From Pelobates cultripes (Eukaryota > Chordata > Amphibia > Anura > Pelobatidae), in the NCBI GenBank assembly GCA_933207985.1, contig OW240912.1, positions 201,537,134 to 201,601,133 of the forward strand: a DNA stretch of 64,000 nucleotides, written 5' to 3'. The position numbers and the translations under genes were made by a program. The notes under the pieces are model-generated. The model searched no databases. It was not told the origin of the DNA and was given only the letters and a program-made list of their open reading frames with translations. This document shows positions 54,102 through 64,000 of this stretch, piece after piece (the first letter of the stretch is position 1; each line of letters starts with the position of its first letter).

Positions 54102-55169
54102 TTATTCTTCATGGCTGTCTGGGCCACCCCGCCGGAACCCGCTTCCTGTGAGGCCCGTGCCCGGCCTGTCGCTAACCGCCCGTGGATGCTGTGGTTGTCG
54201 CTCCAGGACCCAGTTGGATATCGTCACCGCGGGTAGACTCGTGGCTCGTAGGAAGCGTGGAACATCAGCTGGCCAGCGGATTATATGCCAGGTTTGGCCC
54301 ACCCTCGCCTGCAGGCTGAAGGGGAAGCCCCATTTGTACGGGATCCTCCGCTCCCGGAGAATGGCGGTTACTGGACGTAGCGCCCTCCTGGCCTCTAGCG
54401 TGAGCGCGGAGAGATCCTGGTAAAGCGAGACCTGCCCGTCTCTAAAGGCGATGTTCTGTTGATTGCGCGCCGCTCTCATGATGCCATCTTTTAAGGCGTA
54501 AGAGAGCAAGCAGCAGATTACGTCTCTCGGCGGTCCCTCAGGGGACAAGGGTCTCAGCGCTCTATGGGCTCTTTCGATACCGTAGTCTTCTGGGGCTCTG
54601 TCACCCAGAATATGGGTAAACAGGTCTGTCAGGAGCTCTGGCAGCGTTTCGTCCGCGTTTTCGGGTAGGCCCCTTATGCGGATATTGTTCCTCCTTGCGC
54701 GATTGTCCAGGTCTTCTAGTTGTCTCCTGAGATCTAGTAGGACATTGCCCTGTCTGGTGGTGGCAGTGTCTGTGGCCTGTTGGTGCTGCACAGTCTGGGC
54801 TCTGTCTGCTTTAAGGGCCTCTACCCTTTGTTCAAGGGCTGTCAGGTCTTTCCTCACCTCCATGACTTCCTCCCTGATTGCAGTCCTGATTTCTGCCAGC
54901 ATCTCAGCTTTGTCAGCTCTGGACAGCATATTGGCAGTGATCTTGGCCAGCTCGGATGAAATATGCGCAAGAGTGTCTCCCCTGGGTGAGCCCTGCGTCA
55001 GGCTGTCACTGCTGCTGTCCCCTGGGGAGGCCGGCGCCATTTTGGATGCGGCCGGCGCGGACCGCATGTCTCGCGGCGTGCATATATAGCCGTCCATGGG
55101 GCCCGAGGTGCGACCCGGCGAGCCGGCTTGTGAGGGTCCCGGCGTGTGGGGTCTCCGGGATTTACCCAT
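54102..55169 (-). CDS. L1 ORF1 protein (355 codons)
   Basis: Basic, Pro/Ser-rich N-terminus (MGKSRRPHTPG...), then a heptad-rich coiled coil at about residues 70-150, then the RRM start DLDNRARRNNIRIRGLPE and IERAHRALRP, and a C-terminal domain with RRALRPVTAILRERRIPYKWGFPF. This is the RNA-binding trimeric chaperone of L1 elements that packages the element RNA. The start ATG at 55169 follows a 100-bp 5' UTR. No stops or shifts. Confidence 0.92.
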   Translation of the reverse strand: MGKSRRPHTPGPSQAGSPGRTSGPMDGYICTPRDMRSAPAASKMAPASPGDSSSDSLTQGSPRGDTLAHISSELAKITANMLSRADKAEMLAEIRTAIREEVMEVRKDLTALEQRVEALKADRAQTVQHQQATDTATTRQGNVLLDLRRQLEDLDNRARRNNIRIRGLPENADETLPELLTDLFTHILGDRAPEDYGIERAHRALRPLSPEGPPRDVICCLLSYALKDGIMRAARNQQNIAFRDGQVSLYQDLSALTLEARRALRPVTAILRERRIPYKWGFPFSLQARVGQTWHIIRWPADVPRFLRATSLPAVTISNWVLERQPQHPRAVSDRPGTGLTGSGFRRGGPDSHEE

Positions 55170-55270
55170 TCCGGGTCGGATAGCGCTCGTTGATGGGTGC
55201 TAGTGTGAGCTGGGGCCGCGGAGCAGGTTCAGGATGCGTCCTACTCCATACCCGATCAGGCCACGCCCCT
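55170..55270 (-). promoter_or_regulatory. Short 5' UTR/promoter region of the L1
   Basis: About 100 GC-rich bp, beginning in element sense with 'ggggcgtggcctgatc'. The same kind of G-rich start is seen at the other L1 5' end near 63367. An internal promoter is expected here from L1 biology; no specific box can be named. Confidence 0.5.
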
Positions 55271-55282
55271 ACTTTTTTTTTT

Positions 55283-57279
55283 AAGACGCTATAATTAATG
55301 CATTTTGCTCATGTCTATAATATATATCTGTAATTTGAATTGCTCACATAAATAATACATAAATAAAACCTTCTGGATTTATCTGTACTCAACTGAAGAA
55401 ATCTTCCACTGTGTTCTTCTTCCCTGGAAGATTTACTGCAGTCAGTCCTAGAATGAGGGTACGAGGGGTGTATATACCCTTTGTTTAAGTTAGGATTCTG
55501 TCTAATTAGGAGAGGGGGAAGCTACCAATTGTTGTGCTCAATGGATATGGCCAGAAAATAAATATACATACGTAATATTAAATATTGCGTTACATGCCAC
55601 AATGACTTATAGGGCTGGCATACATATTTTTCCAGGCCTGCTTTGTATTCCCAGTCTGGCCCCCGTTCTATTAAGTGAATACAATAATACATATGGAAGT
55701 AGTGATGTGGAAATCTAAACAATATATTAATGCCCACTGCTCCTAGGATGGGAAACATTGTTGCTGGGCATTGACATATGTTTCAGCCTCAGCTACTCAT
55801 GGCTACAAAATGTTCTTTTATGTTATATAATAAAATAGCTCTAATATAGAGCAACTCATGACTTCTTTTGGTAGGTCGCCTGCTTCTGTACAATGTTGAT
55901 GCAGGCTGCCGATACACACCTGGTTTCTAGTTTGATTATTGTGTATGATGGGATGCAGAAATATGGACCAGCTTGGCATATACAAAACACTGACTTAAGC
56001 AGGATATTACATAGGAGGGAGGAACGTATTGCATCCTATGTGGTTTTACAAAGTGAGCACCCCAAAATCACATATTCCAATTTTAAAAACTGCTCTACTA
56101 GTAAACCTTTTATTAGGTTTTATTGACCTAATATTCCTGTACATGGAAACGTGTTTATTTGGTTTTTACAACCAACAAAGCAATACTAAACTGGAACGGC
56201 AAGTAGGTGTATGTCTATCTTCATAGAGATTATATGTGGAAAATGAGGACACTTTAGAACTCATGGGGATTTTCACAGGAAATGTGCATTTCACCATTAC
56301 ATTAAAAGCACAAAGTGTTATTTTTTTATCCAGTTCTTAATGCAAACACCTTGCTGGGCCTGGTGCTGATTACTATAATTACAGATGCTTTCTGATTGAA
56401 AGCACTGTTACAGTAATGCCTCCTGAGTATCTTGTATCTGGTTGAAATGGTGCTGGAGGGACACTAGCAGGATACATTTTAAAGGGGCATTATAGGCAGT
56501 GGCACCCAAACAACTTTATCCTAATGAAGCAGTTTTGGTGGATAGATTATGCCCCTGCAAAAAAGAAAGGAACCCACTAACTCAAAGGGGGTCCTGAGGA
56601 GGATAACGACCAAAATAGAGAAGGGATCCCTGCCTTTATTGAATCTAAGAAACTATGTAAATTAGATATCAGGGTTATGGAGCAAATCTATAATCCCTGT
56701 ATATCATACCAGCTTCAACAATAAAAACTCCAATAAATCTTTCCCTGAAATACCTCGGCACCATGGACAAGCCACTAATGCCTACCTGAACTACTCTCCC
56801 TTACTGAAAGGAAAGAAAAGAAAAATATTAATTACAAATCCAACAAACATAGTGCAAAGACAAGTGCTACCTAGTGTGGTGATAAAGCAATAAAAATAGC
56901 TTGACCTGCATTTTGGTGTATTAACACACCGTTGCCAGGAGCAAATTAGTAAAGCTGTCTGAGTTCTCGATTTCTATAGCCCTGTTCATTAGCAGGGTAT
57001 TCCCTGCATCTGTCAAGACTGAGCATGTCTTATCAGAGGCACGCCACCTATGTCCATGTGGGGCATTGTCAATCATAGGATACGACATTAGCTCCCGGAG
57101 GAGGGGAGGGAATGTGTCACCACCTCGGCACACCCTCCTCTCCCCTCCTCCCCCCCCTCCCCCCAGATCAGCAATGGCTCTTGAACCAAGGTAATCTGCG
57201 CCCATACGAGATCCTACAGATCTGAGGGACCCTAGTTTATTCTCCCGGTCGGTCCGCGCGGTGAAAACTACACTTGGAT
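55283..57279. other. Mostly unassigned, AT-rich sequence
   Basis: No gene recognised. A fragment of the MITE family is at about 56478-56565 ('aaaggggcattataggcagtggcaccc...ttatcctaatgaagcagtttt'). GC-rich, CCTCC-rich sequence is at 57090-57180. Confidence 0.5.
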
Positions 57280-58449
57280 GAGTCAGGGGGCGGGGTCGTC
57301 ATGGTCTCCACGAATGAGCAGAGTGGGGGGTTGCGCCCCCAAAAAACAGCATGTCCCCAAACTCTTCCCCAAATCTAGATCTAGTAATGATCTGTGTCAG
57401 ATGTCCAATAACTCCATTATTCACTATTTAAGGTTTGCTTGTGATATTATGTATCAATGGTAAACCTTTGCATAATGTGTGATATAAATTCAGACCCAGC
57501 TCATTAGGTCTGTGGACTAGGCCCAAGGGAGAGTGTGCAACTTAGCAGACAAGGGCACATGTATGAGTGTGGGAATGGATGTGATTGAATGTCATGTATG
57601 TGTGGGAGTGTTGTATGTGAGGAAGGGGTGGTGTCAAGTTAAGCTGACCTCAGTGCCACTTAGGATCTGTGCCAGCACCAGTTTTCCACCCACCCTCCCT
57701 TTAATTTAGGCCCTGGGTGTCGTGACAGCTAGGCGGGGTGCATGTCCTTGCCAAACAGGTTGGGAGATGGTTGCAGGTAGAAGATTAAGGTGGATAATGG
57801 CCGGGTCTCAACCTCCCCTTTCTCTTATGGTAATCCGCAAGGGTACCAGGTTGGATGTGTCCCCACCGAGCTAAAAGCCGGCTTGTGGGGTGCATTATGG
57901 ATGGGCCCCCACTGAGCTAAAAGCCGACTGGTGGTGAGCCCAAAAAGGGAAGAGAAATTTGTTATGATGAGGGGAGAGGGGAGAGCCTTAGGGATGGGTG
58001 TGAGTTAGATTGGCAAGGACATCTTGATTAGAGTAAGTTCGTACTGTATGACATTTTGCACTGTTATTTATGTTGTCATGATTGTTATTTATATTTATAG
58101 TTTAATATGATTTATGTGTTATGCAGTATTTGTATGTTTTAATAAATGCTGTGGCCTGTTTCATCCAATATTAGTGTCTGTCTTTTTGGGAACGTATCTC
58201 ATCCAATGCCCAGTACCAAGTCATTCCATTTTTGTTGGTATGCATGTCTTATTTATTTATTTATTTATTTATTTATTTTTTTGCAATAAACATAACAGAA
58301 TGTTAATGTATGGCAATGACTATGGATGTCCTATTAGTTTGTTTATTAGTTAATGAAGGGACAAGGAGGAGGGCGGGAGGGTCATTGTTTAAATGATCAA
58401 AAGGGTGTTAACAGGGTAGGTAGTTAGACACTATGCTCAAAATATTTAC
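57280..58449. other. Unassigned sequence ahead of the Penelope 3' end
   Basis: Contains a short imperfect direct repeat 'gagctaaaagccg(g)cttg/actggtgg' (57868 and 57912), an AATAAATGCTGTGGCC stretch at 58139-58155 and a (TTTA)n run at 58249-58280. No gene. The rightmost part may be the Penelope 3' UTR. Confidence 0.45.
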
Positions 58450-58453
58450 ATAT

Positions 58454-59175
58454 TTACATATTTACAATTAATTCTAGATATAAAGAAGGGGGTTGACAAA
58501 AACCTTTGTTCTTATATCCCTCAAGGACCTTGGTCCAAAATGTGAAGAGAGCTATAAAAAAAACCGAAAATGAAAAACCCTCATTAAGACCGTGTGGTGA
58601 AAGGGTGTTAAGTCTGTATATCAAATAGGATTCCCTTTGTCTCATTCTCCCTTTGTCTCACCCTTATGTTATGGTTGAGGGACTAATTCAATGCCCATAA
58701 GTCTTATTTTGCACGCAGAATTGGCATGATGAAACTTCAAATGGCGTGAGATAGGTGTCTCTAATTGTCTCCTTACGGAGTTGACGTGTTCCCTTATTTG
58801 TAGTTTAAAGGGGCGGAAGATTTTTCCCATATATTTCTTTCCACATTAACTTGTCAAAGGATAAATTTCCCCTTCAATATGACAATTAAAGAAGGAACAT
58901 GTAGGGAAAGTCTCAGAGTTCCCACTATCTGAGAAATATTTGGTTTCTCTAGCAATTTATGTGCACGCATTGCAGTAGCCACATTTGAAGGTGCCCTTAG
59001 GTAAATATTGTTTCAAAGTCTACTCAAATGAGAAAAATGGCTCGGTACCAGCATATCTTTAAAATTCCTACCTCTACGTGTCATCACTGAAGGTTAGGGG
59101 GTGACTACTTTTCCAATATGAGGGTCAGAGGTAAGTAGCATTTAAGAGTGTCATAAAAATCAATGATTTAGCCTA
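58454..59175 (-). pseudogene. Penelope-like GIY-YIG endonuclease region, decayed
   Basis: Minus-strand frames give, in order, 'SVMTRRGRNFKDMLVPSHF', 'ATAMRAHKLLEKPNISQIVG', a region where the YVGKT motif is degenerate ('ERNIWEKSSAPLNYK'), and 'RQRESYLIYRLNTLSPHGLNE' (58585-58645), the conserved end. Several stops, so inactive. Confidence 0.72.
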
Positions 59176-59214
59176 CCCTACCCCTAATATACCACCCAAG
59201 AGACATTAAAGACC

Positions 59215-60610
59215 TCCCCTATTTAAGTTTCTTTGTTTACCGAACCCAATCTGTTTCCCCTTGGTTCGGTACCTTTGCAGTTCTGAACACTGACCACCCC
59301 CTGGCTCATTAACTTCAAAGAAACTACTAAGTGCTCTCCCTGGGTGGTCGCCGTTCGTATAACCAAACACACGTGTTCTAGCAAATGGTGTCCGTTTTGT
59401 CTCCCGAACACAGGCAGTGGTACTTGGTTGTTGAGTGCGTGGAACTACATTTCGGATACATTGAGGGGTAGCACGATTGCCTCATCATAGATGTCAAGTA
59501 CGATACTACCGCATACTGAATCGCTGATACTGACATCTTAGCTACCCCAATGAATACGATCGCTCCACTGACAACCTCGTTCTGCCTCTGAGATACTGAG
59601 GCTTAGGCACGGAGAGGAAATCTCTCATTAGGTATTAGGAACTATCAGTAAATAGTCGTGGTGACACAGTAAACTTAGCAAATGTTCTTATTACCTTTTG
59701 CCTCTGATGTACATGGAACAAGGCACTGATAGACAATTTATTAGTTGGTATGATACTACCGCAAAATAGCTGCGGAGATATTTAGTTTACACAGCCATTA
59801 CTATTCAGCTACTCTCAATGTGCTTTGTCTCTCTTATTATATATTGGTTGGACTGGGAAAGGTGGGCTAACAGTGAGACAGTAGTTTTTGGGTAAGGGGT
59901 GCCCTCGAAGGCATGTTAGTCTGATTTTCTATCAAGATCAGGGCCACCTATATTTACTCCTTTCCCTACTCTCTATTGCCTTTACAATACAAAAGTATTA
60001 TACAGTTTCTTGTTTTACGACTAAATAAGGCACTTACTGTGAATTTATGCACTGCATTTCCCTTACAGTGGAATAGAGTTTGTTAATATTTTTATCTTTT
60101 TTATTCAAGCACACTTTACCTTATATTTATTTTAAACTAAGTACAACAAAAGTAACATTTTAGCATTTGCTTGAGCTCACACAGACACTTTGGAGATTTA
60201 TGTATTTTGTTTTTATTTGGTATTTCCATATGTATTCACTACTTAGGGGTTACCCCCCATTTTTTGTTAGTAATCTCCAGTGTCTCTATCTTTACAAATT
60301 GTTTTTTGTTTTTTCTGAGTACATTTCGGATACATTGCCTCGCGAACACCGGGACAAATCATACCGTTGCCCAAACAAGCCAGGAGAGTGCTTTTAAGGG
60401 AAAGACACTCCAAAATGAGAACATTCGCTCCCTACGAGCCAGGGGGAAGCTTAATTTATATTCACATAATAACTCCCGAACATTGACTGGCTGCTACCTC
60501 TTTCCTCTGGAACTATTTTGGGCAGCAGCCACGTGTGCGGTCGGTCAAAACTTTACCCCGGTGGTGATTTGGCTATATTACATGTATCTGAGCACTATTT
60601 GGACAACTTG
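59215..60610. repeat. LTR-like repeat inserted in the Penelope element (itself interrupted)
   Basis: 'ccgaaccca...ttggttcggtacc', 'gtggtcgccgttcgta', 'cgaacaccgggacaaatc' and 'agcagccacgtgtgcggtcgg' resemble the 47359-48413 and 20101-20480 sequences in style and in several words. Boundaries are not precise. Confidence 0.45.
59464..60319. mobile_element. 856-bp insert flanked by 18-bp direct repeats
   Basis: 'tacatttcggatacattg' is present at 59446-59463 and 60320-60337. The insert (aggggtagcacg ... gttttttctgag) has no recognisable gene. A long direct repeat fits target-primed insertion of a retroposon, but no poly(A) is obvious and the family is unknown. Confidence 0.75.
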
Positions 60611-60615
60611 GGCGC

Positions 60616-61560
60616 TCAGATCCGGGCTTTTTTAAGTACCCTATTAGCATATCCCTTCTCTATAAAGGATTTCCTAAGGTCCCATTCCTTGATTTTAAAA
60701 TCCTCCAATGTGGAACAATTCCTATGGAGCCTTAAGTATTGGCCTATAGAGATCCCTGCCTTCAAGGACGGTGGGTGATGGCTAGTCCAGTTGAGTAGAC
60801 CAATGGAAGCTGTCTCTTTCCGGTACAAAGTGGTTGAGATATTGCCACCTGGTTGTATGGTTATGGTTAAATCCAAAAAGTTTAGATTCTTGCCCCCAAT
60901 TTCACTTGTGAATCTTAAATTGAGGTTGTTCAAAAGTTTAACAAACTCCTCAAATTCTTCTGGGGCTCCCAACCATATTTCAAAGATATCATCAATATAT
61001 CTCTTTCAACAGTGTACTTTTTCAAAGTAAGTTGCTGACAGGGGGTCTGTCATGATATGTCCCTCCCATGCGCCCAGATATAAATTCGCATAGGAGGGTG
61101 CACATGAAGTCCCCATGGCAATCCCCCTAATCTGTTGGTAGATTGTACCACTGAACAGAAACATTTTCTTAGTGAGAAGAAATTTAAGTAATTCAGAAAC
61201 AAAATTGGTGTATATCGGGGGAACGTTCAGTTTATTTTCCAGCGTAGGTCTAACACACTCAATCCTCAATCTATGAGGATGGACCTATACAATGATTCCA
61301 TGTCTAATCTGCAGAGAGTAGCTTGTTTGGGTACCTGCAAATTCCTCATTATATTAAGCATTTGTTTAGTGTCTCTTATTAATGAGAGCAGCTTAGATAC
61401 AATCGGAAACAGCATTTTTTCAAGAAAAATGCTCACATTCTGGGTCAGGTTTCCCCGTCTTGATCCTATTGGCCTGCCGGATGGATTCTATAATGATTTG
61501 TGTACTTTAGTCAAGCTATAGAAGGTGGATAACACTGGTTGTTTTATCAGCATGAAACCA
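60616..61560 (-). pseudogene. Penelope-like reverse transcriptase
   Basis: In minus-strand order: 'FYSLTKVHKSL', 'NPSGRPIGS' (about 61470-61530), then 61269-61006 with PIYTNFVSELLKFLLTKK and YQQIRGIAMGTSCAPSYANLYLGAWE (the GTSCAP.YANL.. RT motif), then 60972-60616 with GAPEEFEEFVKLLNNLNLRF, KNLNFLDLTI and FIEKGYANRVLKKAR. The catalytic 'Y-D-D' segment between them falls at a frame break near 61000. Frames are offset and interrupted, so this is a dead copy. Confidence 0.85.
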
Positions 61561-61675
61561 AGTTTGTTATCCAGCTTGAGAGAGTACAGTTTTGATCTCA
61601 GTTTGGTTGTTGGTTCCCAGTTTGTTATCCAGCTTGAGAGAGTACAGTTTTGATCTCAGTTTGGTTGTTGGTTCC
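61560..61675 (-). repeat. 58-bp tandem duplication
   Basis: 'agtttgttatccagcttgag...ttggttccc' (58 bp) occurs twice in tandem, apparently without differences. 58 is not a multiple of three, so it would shift any frame crossing it. Confidence 0.9.
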
Positions 61676-61689
61676 CAGTTTGGGCTGTG

Positions 61690-63367
61690 GTTTGTCAGTG
61701 TGGCCTGTGCGCGTGGGTTGTTTCAGCGGTAGCTGATATGCGTGGTACCCCTAACCAAAGGGGTTGCAGGGGGGGGGGGGAGGAGAGATGTGGCCCCATT
61801 GACTCTCTGTTGTTGTGTCCAGCGTGTTGGCTGGGGTGTGGTTTGCTCGTAGTCAGGATAGGGGTGTGAAAGCATAGATAAAAAAAAAAAAAAAAAGTTA
61901 GATTATAGTAACTGTAAAGGTAATAAACAATTCTAGTAACTGCATTGCATCCGAGTACGAGGTTTCCCTCGTGTATCAATGTCATCTCCGGGTGGCTCGA
62001 GGCCAGAGCCTTCTAACGTGGGCTAGATTGTGTAGCCATAGGTGTCTGTTTGGGCTGTCACTGTACGGGTGGTGGTGTCCCTCTGGTGCGTGGGACAAAG
62101 GGGTTGATGGTGGCCGGGTCTCTGGCACTCTCAGGAAGCGCACGGTTATCGGCTGGAATGGGTAGTCCTAATTTTCCCAGAAAAGAAGTTGCGTCGGCCA
62201 TGGTGTGGAGGATATGCGTAGTTCCTTCTGTGGTGACCGTTAAAGAGTTGTCGGTTCCCCATCTGTATGGCAGTCCTGCCGTGCGTAGTTGGGAAGTTAC
62301 CGGTGCGTAGGTTTTCCTCCATAGCAGCGTTGCCATAGTAAGGTCTTGGAAGAAGTTCAAGGTGTCATTTTCAAATGAAAGAGGGGTTTTGCCCTTCACA
62401 GCTGTCATGACATGTATTTTGTCTTGTACTGAGTGGAAGCGCAGGATGACATCCCGGTTCAGGTTGGTATTAGTGTTGGTTGTATTAGGGATGCGATATA
62501 GACTGTCCACTGTGATTTTGCGGGCTAGCGTGGGAGGTAATATAGATGTTAAGAGGCGTCGGGTGTAGTGGGGAAGTTCCTCCGCGGATATTGCCGTAGG
62601 GATACCCATTATTTTGATGTTTGCGCAGCGTTGTCTATCCTCCAGGATTATGAGTTTTGCGTTCAGGTTAGTCTGGTGCGCTTGTAATTGGTGGATAGAG
62701 TCCTGCATGGTTTGCATGGCAGATTGTGTGTCTGCTATAACCCCCTCTGTGGCCTTGACTCTCTCTGTTACGGCCTGTAGCTGTGTTGTAAATACAGCTA
62801 AGTCTGCAGCCAGGAGCTTGTGGATATCAGCTAATAGGACCTTCAGGTCTCCCCTAGTTGTTGGGGCTGATTCATCCATAGGGTCCGCTTGTGTGGTTCT
62901 TACCGCCAGGGGGTGTTGTGGTACCTCCATCTCGTGGCGGTCCGGTTCTGGTTCTGTTTCCGGTTGGTCTCCGGCCCGAGTTTGTTTGGGCTTCTGGAGC
63001 ATCGCCCCAATATCCCTGGTGTCCGACCCTGTAGCGGGTCTCTGTGATTTACGGCCCATGGTGAGTGTGTTGGGCGATGTATGTGATGGGGTCGCCCTCA
63101 GCCGTTCCGCGAGGTCTCCGCCGAAGAGTGACGCGAGGCTGGGGATCTGGAGAGGGTGATAGGCCTCAGTTTTCCGTCGCCGCTTAGGCTGTTTTTGCGG
63201 CTGTAAGAAGGGCATCTACGCTTTCAGCTCGGGCAGCAGAGTCTGATTTCGTGCTTTTTGAGGCTGGATGGGCTCGTGTTCCGATGATATCGGGCAGATT
63301 TCAGGTTTGTTTGGAGGAGCTCCAGCAAATGGCGTCTGTCTTGGTCTGCTTGCTAGCCCCGCCCCCC
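61690..63367 (-). mobile_element. 5' part of an L1-type LINE, minus strand
   Basis: The 5' end is near 63367, where element-sense sequence starts 'ctcggggggcggggctagc', like the full-length L1. ORF1 follows, then inter-ORF sequence with a 17-base A run on the plus strand (61876-61892). ORF2 is absent; the Penelope RT begins about 61530-61680. The left boundary is uncertain. Confidence 0.65.
62058..63215 (-). CDS. L1 ORF1 protein, second family (385 codons)
   Basis: Basic N-terminus, a coiled coil at about residues 120-200 ('VTERVKATEGVIADTQSAMQ'), an RRM start LEDRQRCANIKIMGIP, VDSLYRIPN, and a C-terminal domain with NFFQDLTMATLLWRKTYAPV and LPYRWGTDNSL. Same architecture as the 54102-55169 protein but clearly a different family. 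MGRKSQRPATG at residue 53 is an alternative start resembling MGKSRRPHTPG of the other L1 and may be the true one (near 63059). Frame unbroken, but no linked ORF2. Confidence 0.88.
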   Translation of the reverse strand: MPFLQPQKQPKRRRKTEAYHPLQIPSLASLFGGDLAERLRATPSHTSPNTLTMGRKSQRPATGSDTRDIGAMLQKPKQTRAGDQPETEPEPDRHEMEVPQHPLAVRTTQADPMDESAPTTRGDLKVLLADIHKLLAADLAVFTTQLQAVTERVKATEGVIADTQSAMQTMQDSIHQLQAHQTNLNAKLIILEDRQRCANIKIMGIPTAISAEELPHYTRRLLTSILPPTLARKITVDSLYRIPNTTNTNTNLNRDVILRFHSVQDKIHVMTAVKGKTPLSFENDTLNFFQDLTMATLLWRKTYAPVTSQLRTAGLPYRWGTDNSLTVTTEGTTHILHTMADATSFLGKLGLPIPADNRALPESARDPATINPFVPRTRGTPPPVQ

Positions 63368-64000
63368 GAGATAGATTGTTATATTGTTACCTTTCATCTC
63401 TCGTTTCACCTTTTGGGCACTATTTTGTGTGAAATCTTGTTGTTATAAAGGTACTTTTGTTTATTTCAGTGATTGTGTAATTTTAGTTTATGTCACAGGA
63501 TTTTGTTCTTGGAAAATCTTAAATAGATATTAGCCGCCGTGTCAGTTTTTTCCACTAATCAGTCCAGTGCTAGTCGGCTCAGTGTGTATAGCACTTTACT
63601 ACCGTTAGGGTGCCGTTCACCATCGCTCTACCAGTACTGTTATCCCTTACTTTATTATTTCTCCTTTATTCTTTATTTAGTATTTGTTTTTGCCATTCCC
63701 TAGCTAAGCTTTTATCTAGGCACTGGTTATTATATATTGTTTCAATTAGATATCACAGCGCTACATTCAATCTTTAGTGCTGTTGGTTATTTCTAAACCT
63801 ACGATATATGTGTAGGGCTGCACCCTCATTATTTAAAGACATATATTTCCAGCGCGCCATCAGTACGCTATTCAGATCTTTGATCTGCCGTCATGCATAT
63901 ATGCACACTCTCAGGGTGCAGTTTAGTAGAGTGCTGTTAGCACAGTCAGTTCTTTCTCTACTTTATTCTTTATTTATTATTTTATTTTGATATATATATT
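63368..64000. other. Unassigned AT-rich sequence to the window end
   Basis: No gene or boundary recognised. 'cagtgctagtcggctcagtgtgtatagcactttactaccgt' recalls in style the 59464-60319 insert ('gtacgatactaccgcat'), possibly related untranslated retroelement sequence. Confidence 0.4.

Larger units (their letters stand above)
48607..55282 (-). mobile_element. Full-length L1-type LINE, minus strand
   Basis: The 3' end is a 15-base T run on the plus strand (48610-48624) preceded, in element sense, by AATAAA. The 5' end is near 55269 at 'ggggcgtggcctgatcgg' (minus sense). 'tacttttttttt' flanks both sides (48607 and 55270), a candidate target duplication at a T-rich L1-type cut site. ORF1 (355 codons) and ORF2 (about 1278 codons from the ATG at 52953) are present, with a short 5' UTR of about 100 bp and an unusually long inter-ORF gap. 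Only one frameshift is visible, in a run of ten Gs at 52085-52094. Confidence 0.92.
58450..61680 (-). mobile_element. Penelope-like element, minus strand, with nested insertions
   Basis: RT lies at 60616-61560 and the GIY-YIG part at 58454-59170, in the right order for one minus-strand element. Between them (about 59215-60610) is LTR-like sequence that itself carries an 856-bp insert with 18-bp flanking repeats. Stops and shifts occur throughout. Confidence 0.78.

Noticed and set aside
49108..55183. Plus-strand frames up to 204 codons over the L1
   Set aside because: Shadows of ORF1 and ORF2 on the minus strand.
55522..56226. Frames of 65-78 codons
   Set aside because: AT-rich, no domain, no support from context.

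Overview
The window looks like intergenic, repeat-packed DNA from a vertebrate, most likely an anuran amphibian. Four signs point there: L1 elements that keep ORF1, several Penelope-like elements, abundant hAT and Tc1/mariner elements, and MITE and 'gcgccaacagattccgtagcgc'-type short repeats that I associate with frog genomes. I found no host protein-coding gene, rRNA or canonical tRNA gene. Everything recognisable is a transposable element, a tandem repeat or a palindrome. One 100-base run of N (39428-39527) marks a scaffold gap. All comparisons were made by eye.

Layout. 1-671 is a near-perfect inverted repeat with 291-bp arms. 1303-13303 is a hAT-type non-autonomous element (exact 8-bp target duplication) split by a complete 10,076-bp class I endogenous retrovirus (ERV, 2388-12463). 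The ERV has two 600-bp LTRs that differ at about six sites. Its gag is only a matrix remnant, pro-pol is frameshifted and lacks the integrase core, and env is an unbroken 631-codon frame. A second hAT element (13315-14313) landed in the flank of the first. A decayed Tc1-like element (14335-15240), a Penelope fragment (15290-16560) and a mariner-like element split by a third hAT element (17157-19147) follow.

19.1-36.5 kb is mostly non-coding: MITEs, a short hAT copy (22548-22713), a 2-kb hAT-like element built from a 0.77-kb palindrome plus a G-rich minisatellite (23169-25162), a hAT element carrying 1.2 kb of ATGT/CTGT repeats (25451-27131), a four-copy tandem array (27750-28335), LINE 3' ends, and long AT-rich stretches where I see nothing.

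36.5-48.6 kb holds a Penelope element with a tandemly duplicated terminal segment, LTR-like sequence around the gap, and at least three damaged L1 copies. One has an inverted 5' part and one is interrupted by a 1055-bp solo LTR. 48607-55282 is a full-length minus-strand L1 with target duplication, poly(A), ORF1 and ORF2. Its only visible lesion is a frameshift at a run of ten Gs. 58.4-61.7 kb is a minus-strand Penelope element interrupted by nested insertions. 61.7-63.4 kb is the 5' part of another L1 with an intact ORF1.

How the parts relate: these are not cooperating host genes but layers of insertion. Target duplications let the order be read: hAT before ERV, Tc1/mariner before hAT, old L1 before solo LTR. 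The elements most worth follow-up are the env-intact but gag/pol-broken young ERV, the nearly intact L1, and the hAT family that repeatedly pairs a GC-rich block with a long low-complexity tract.
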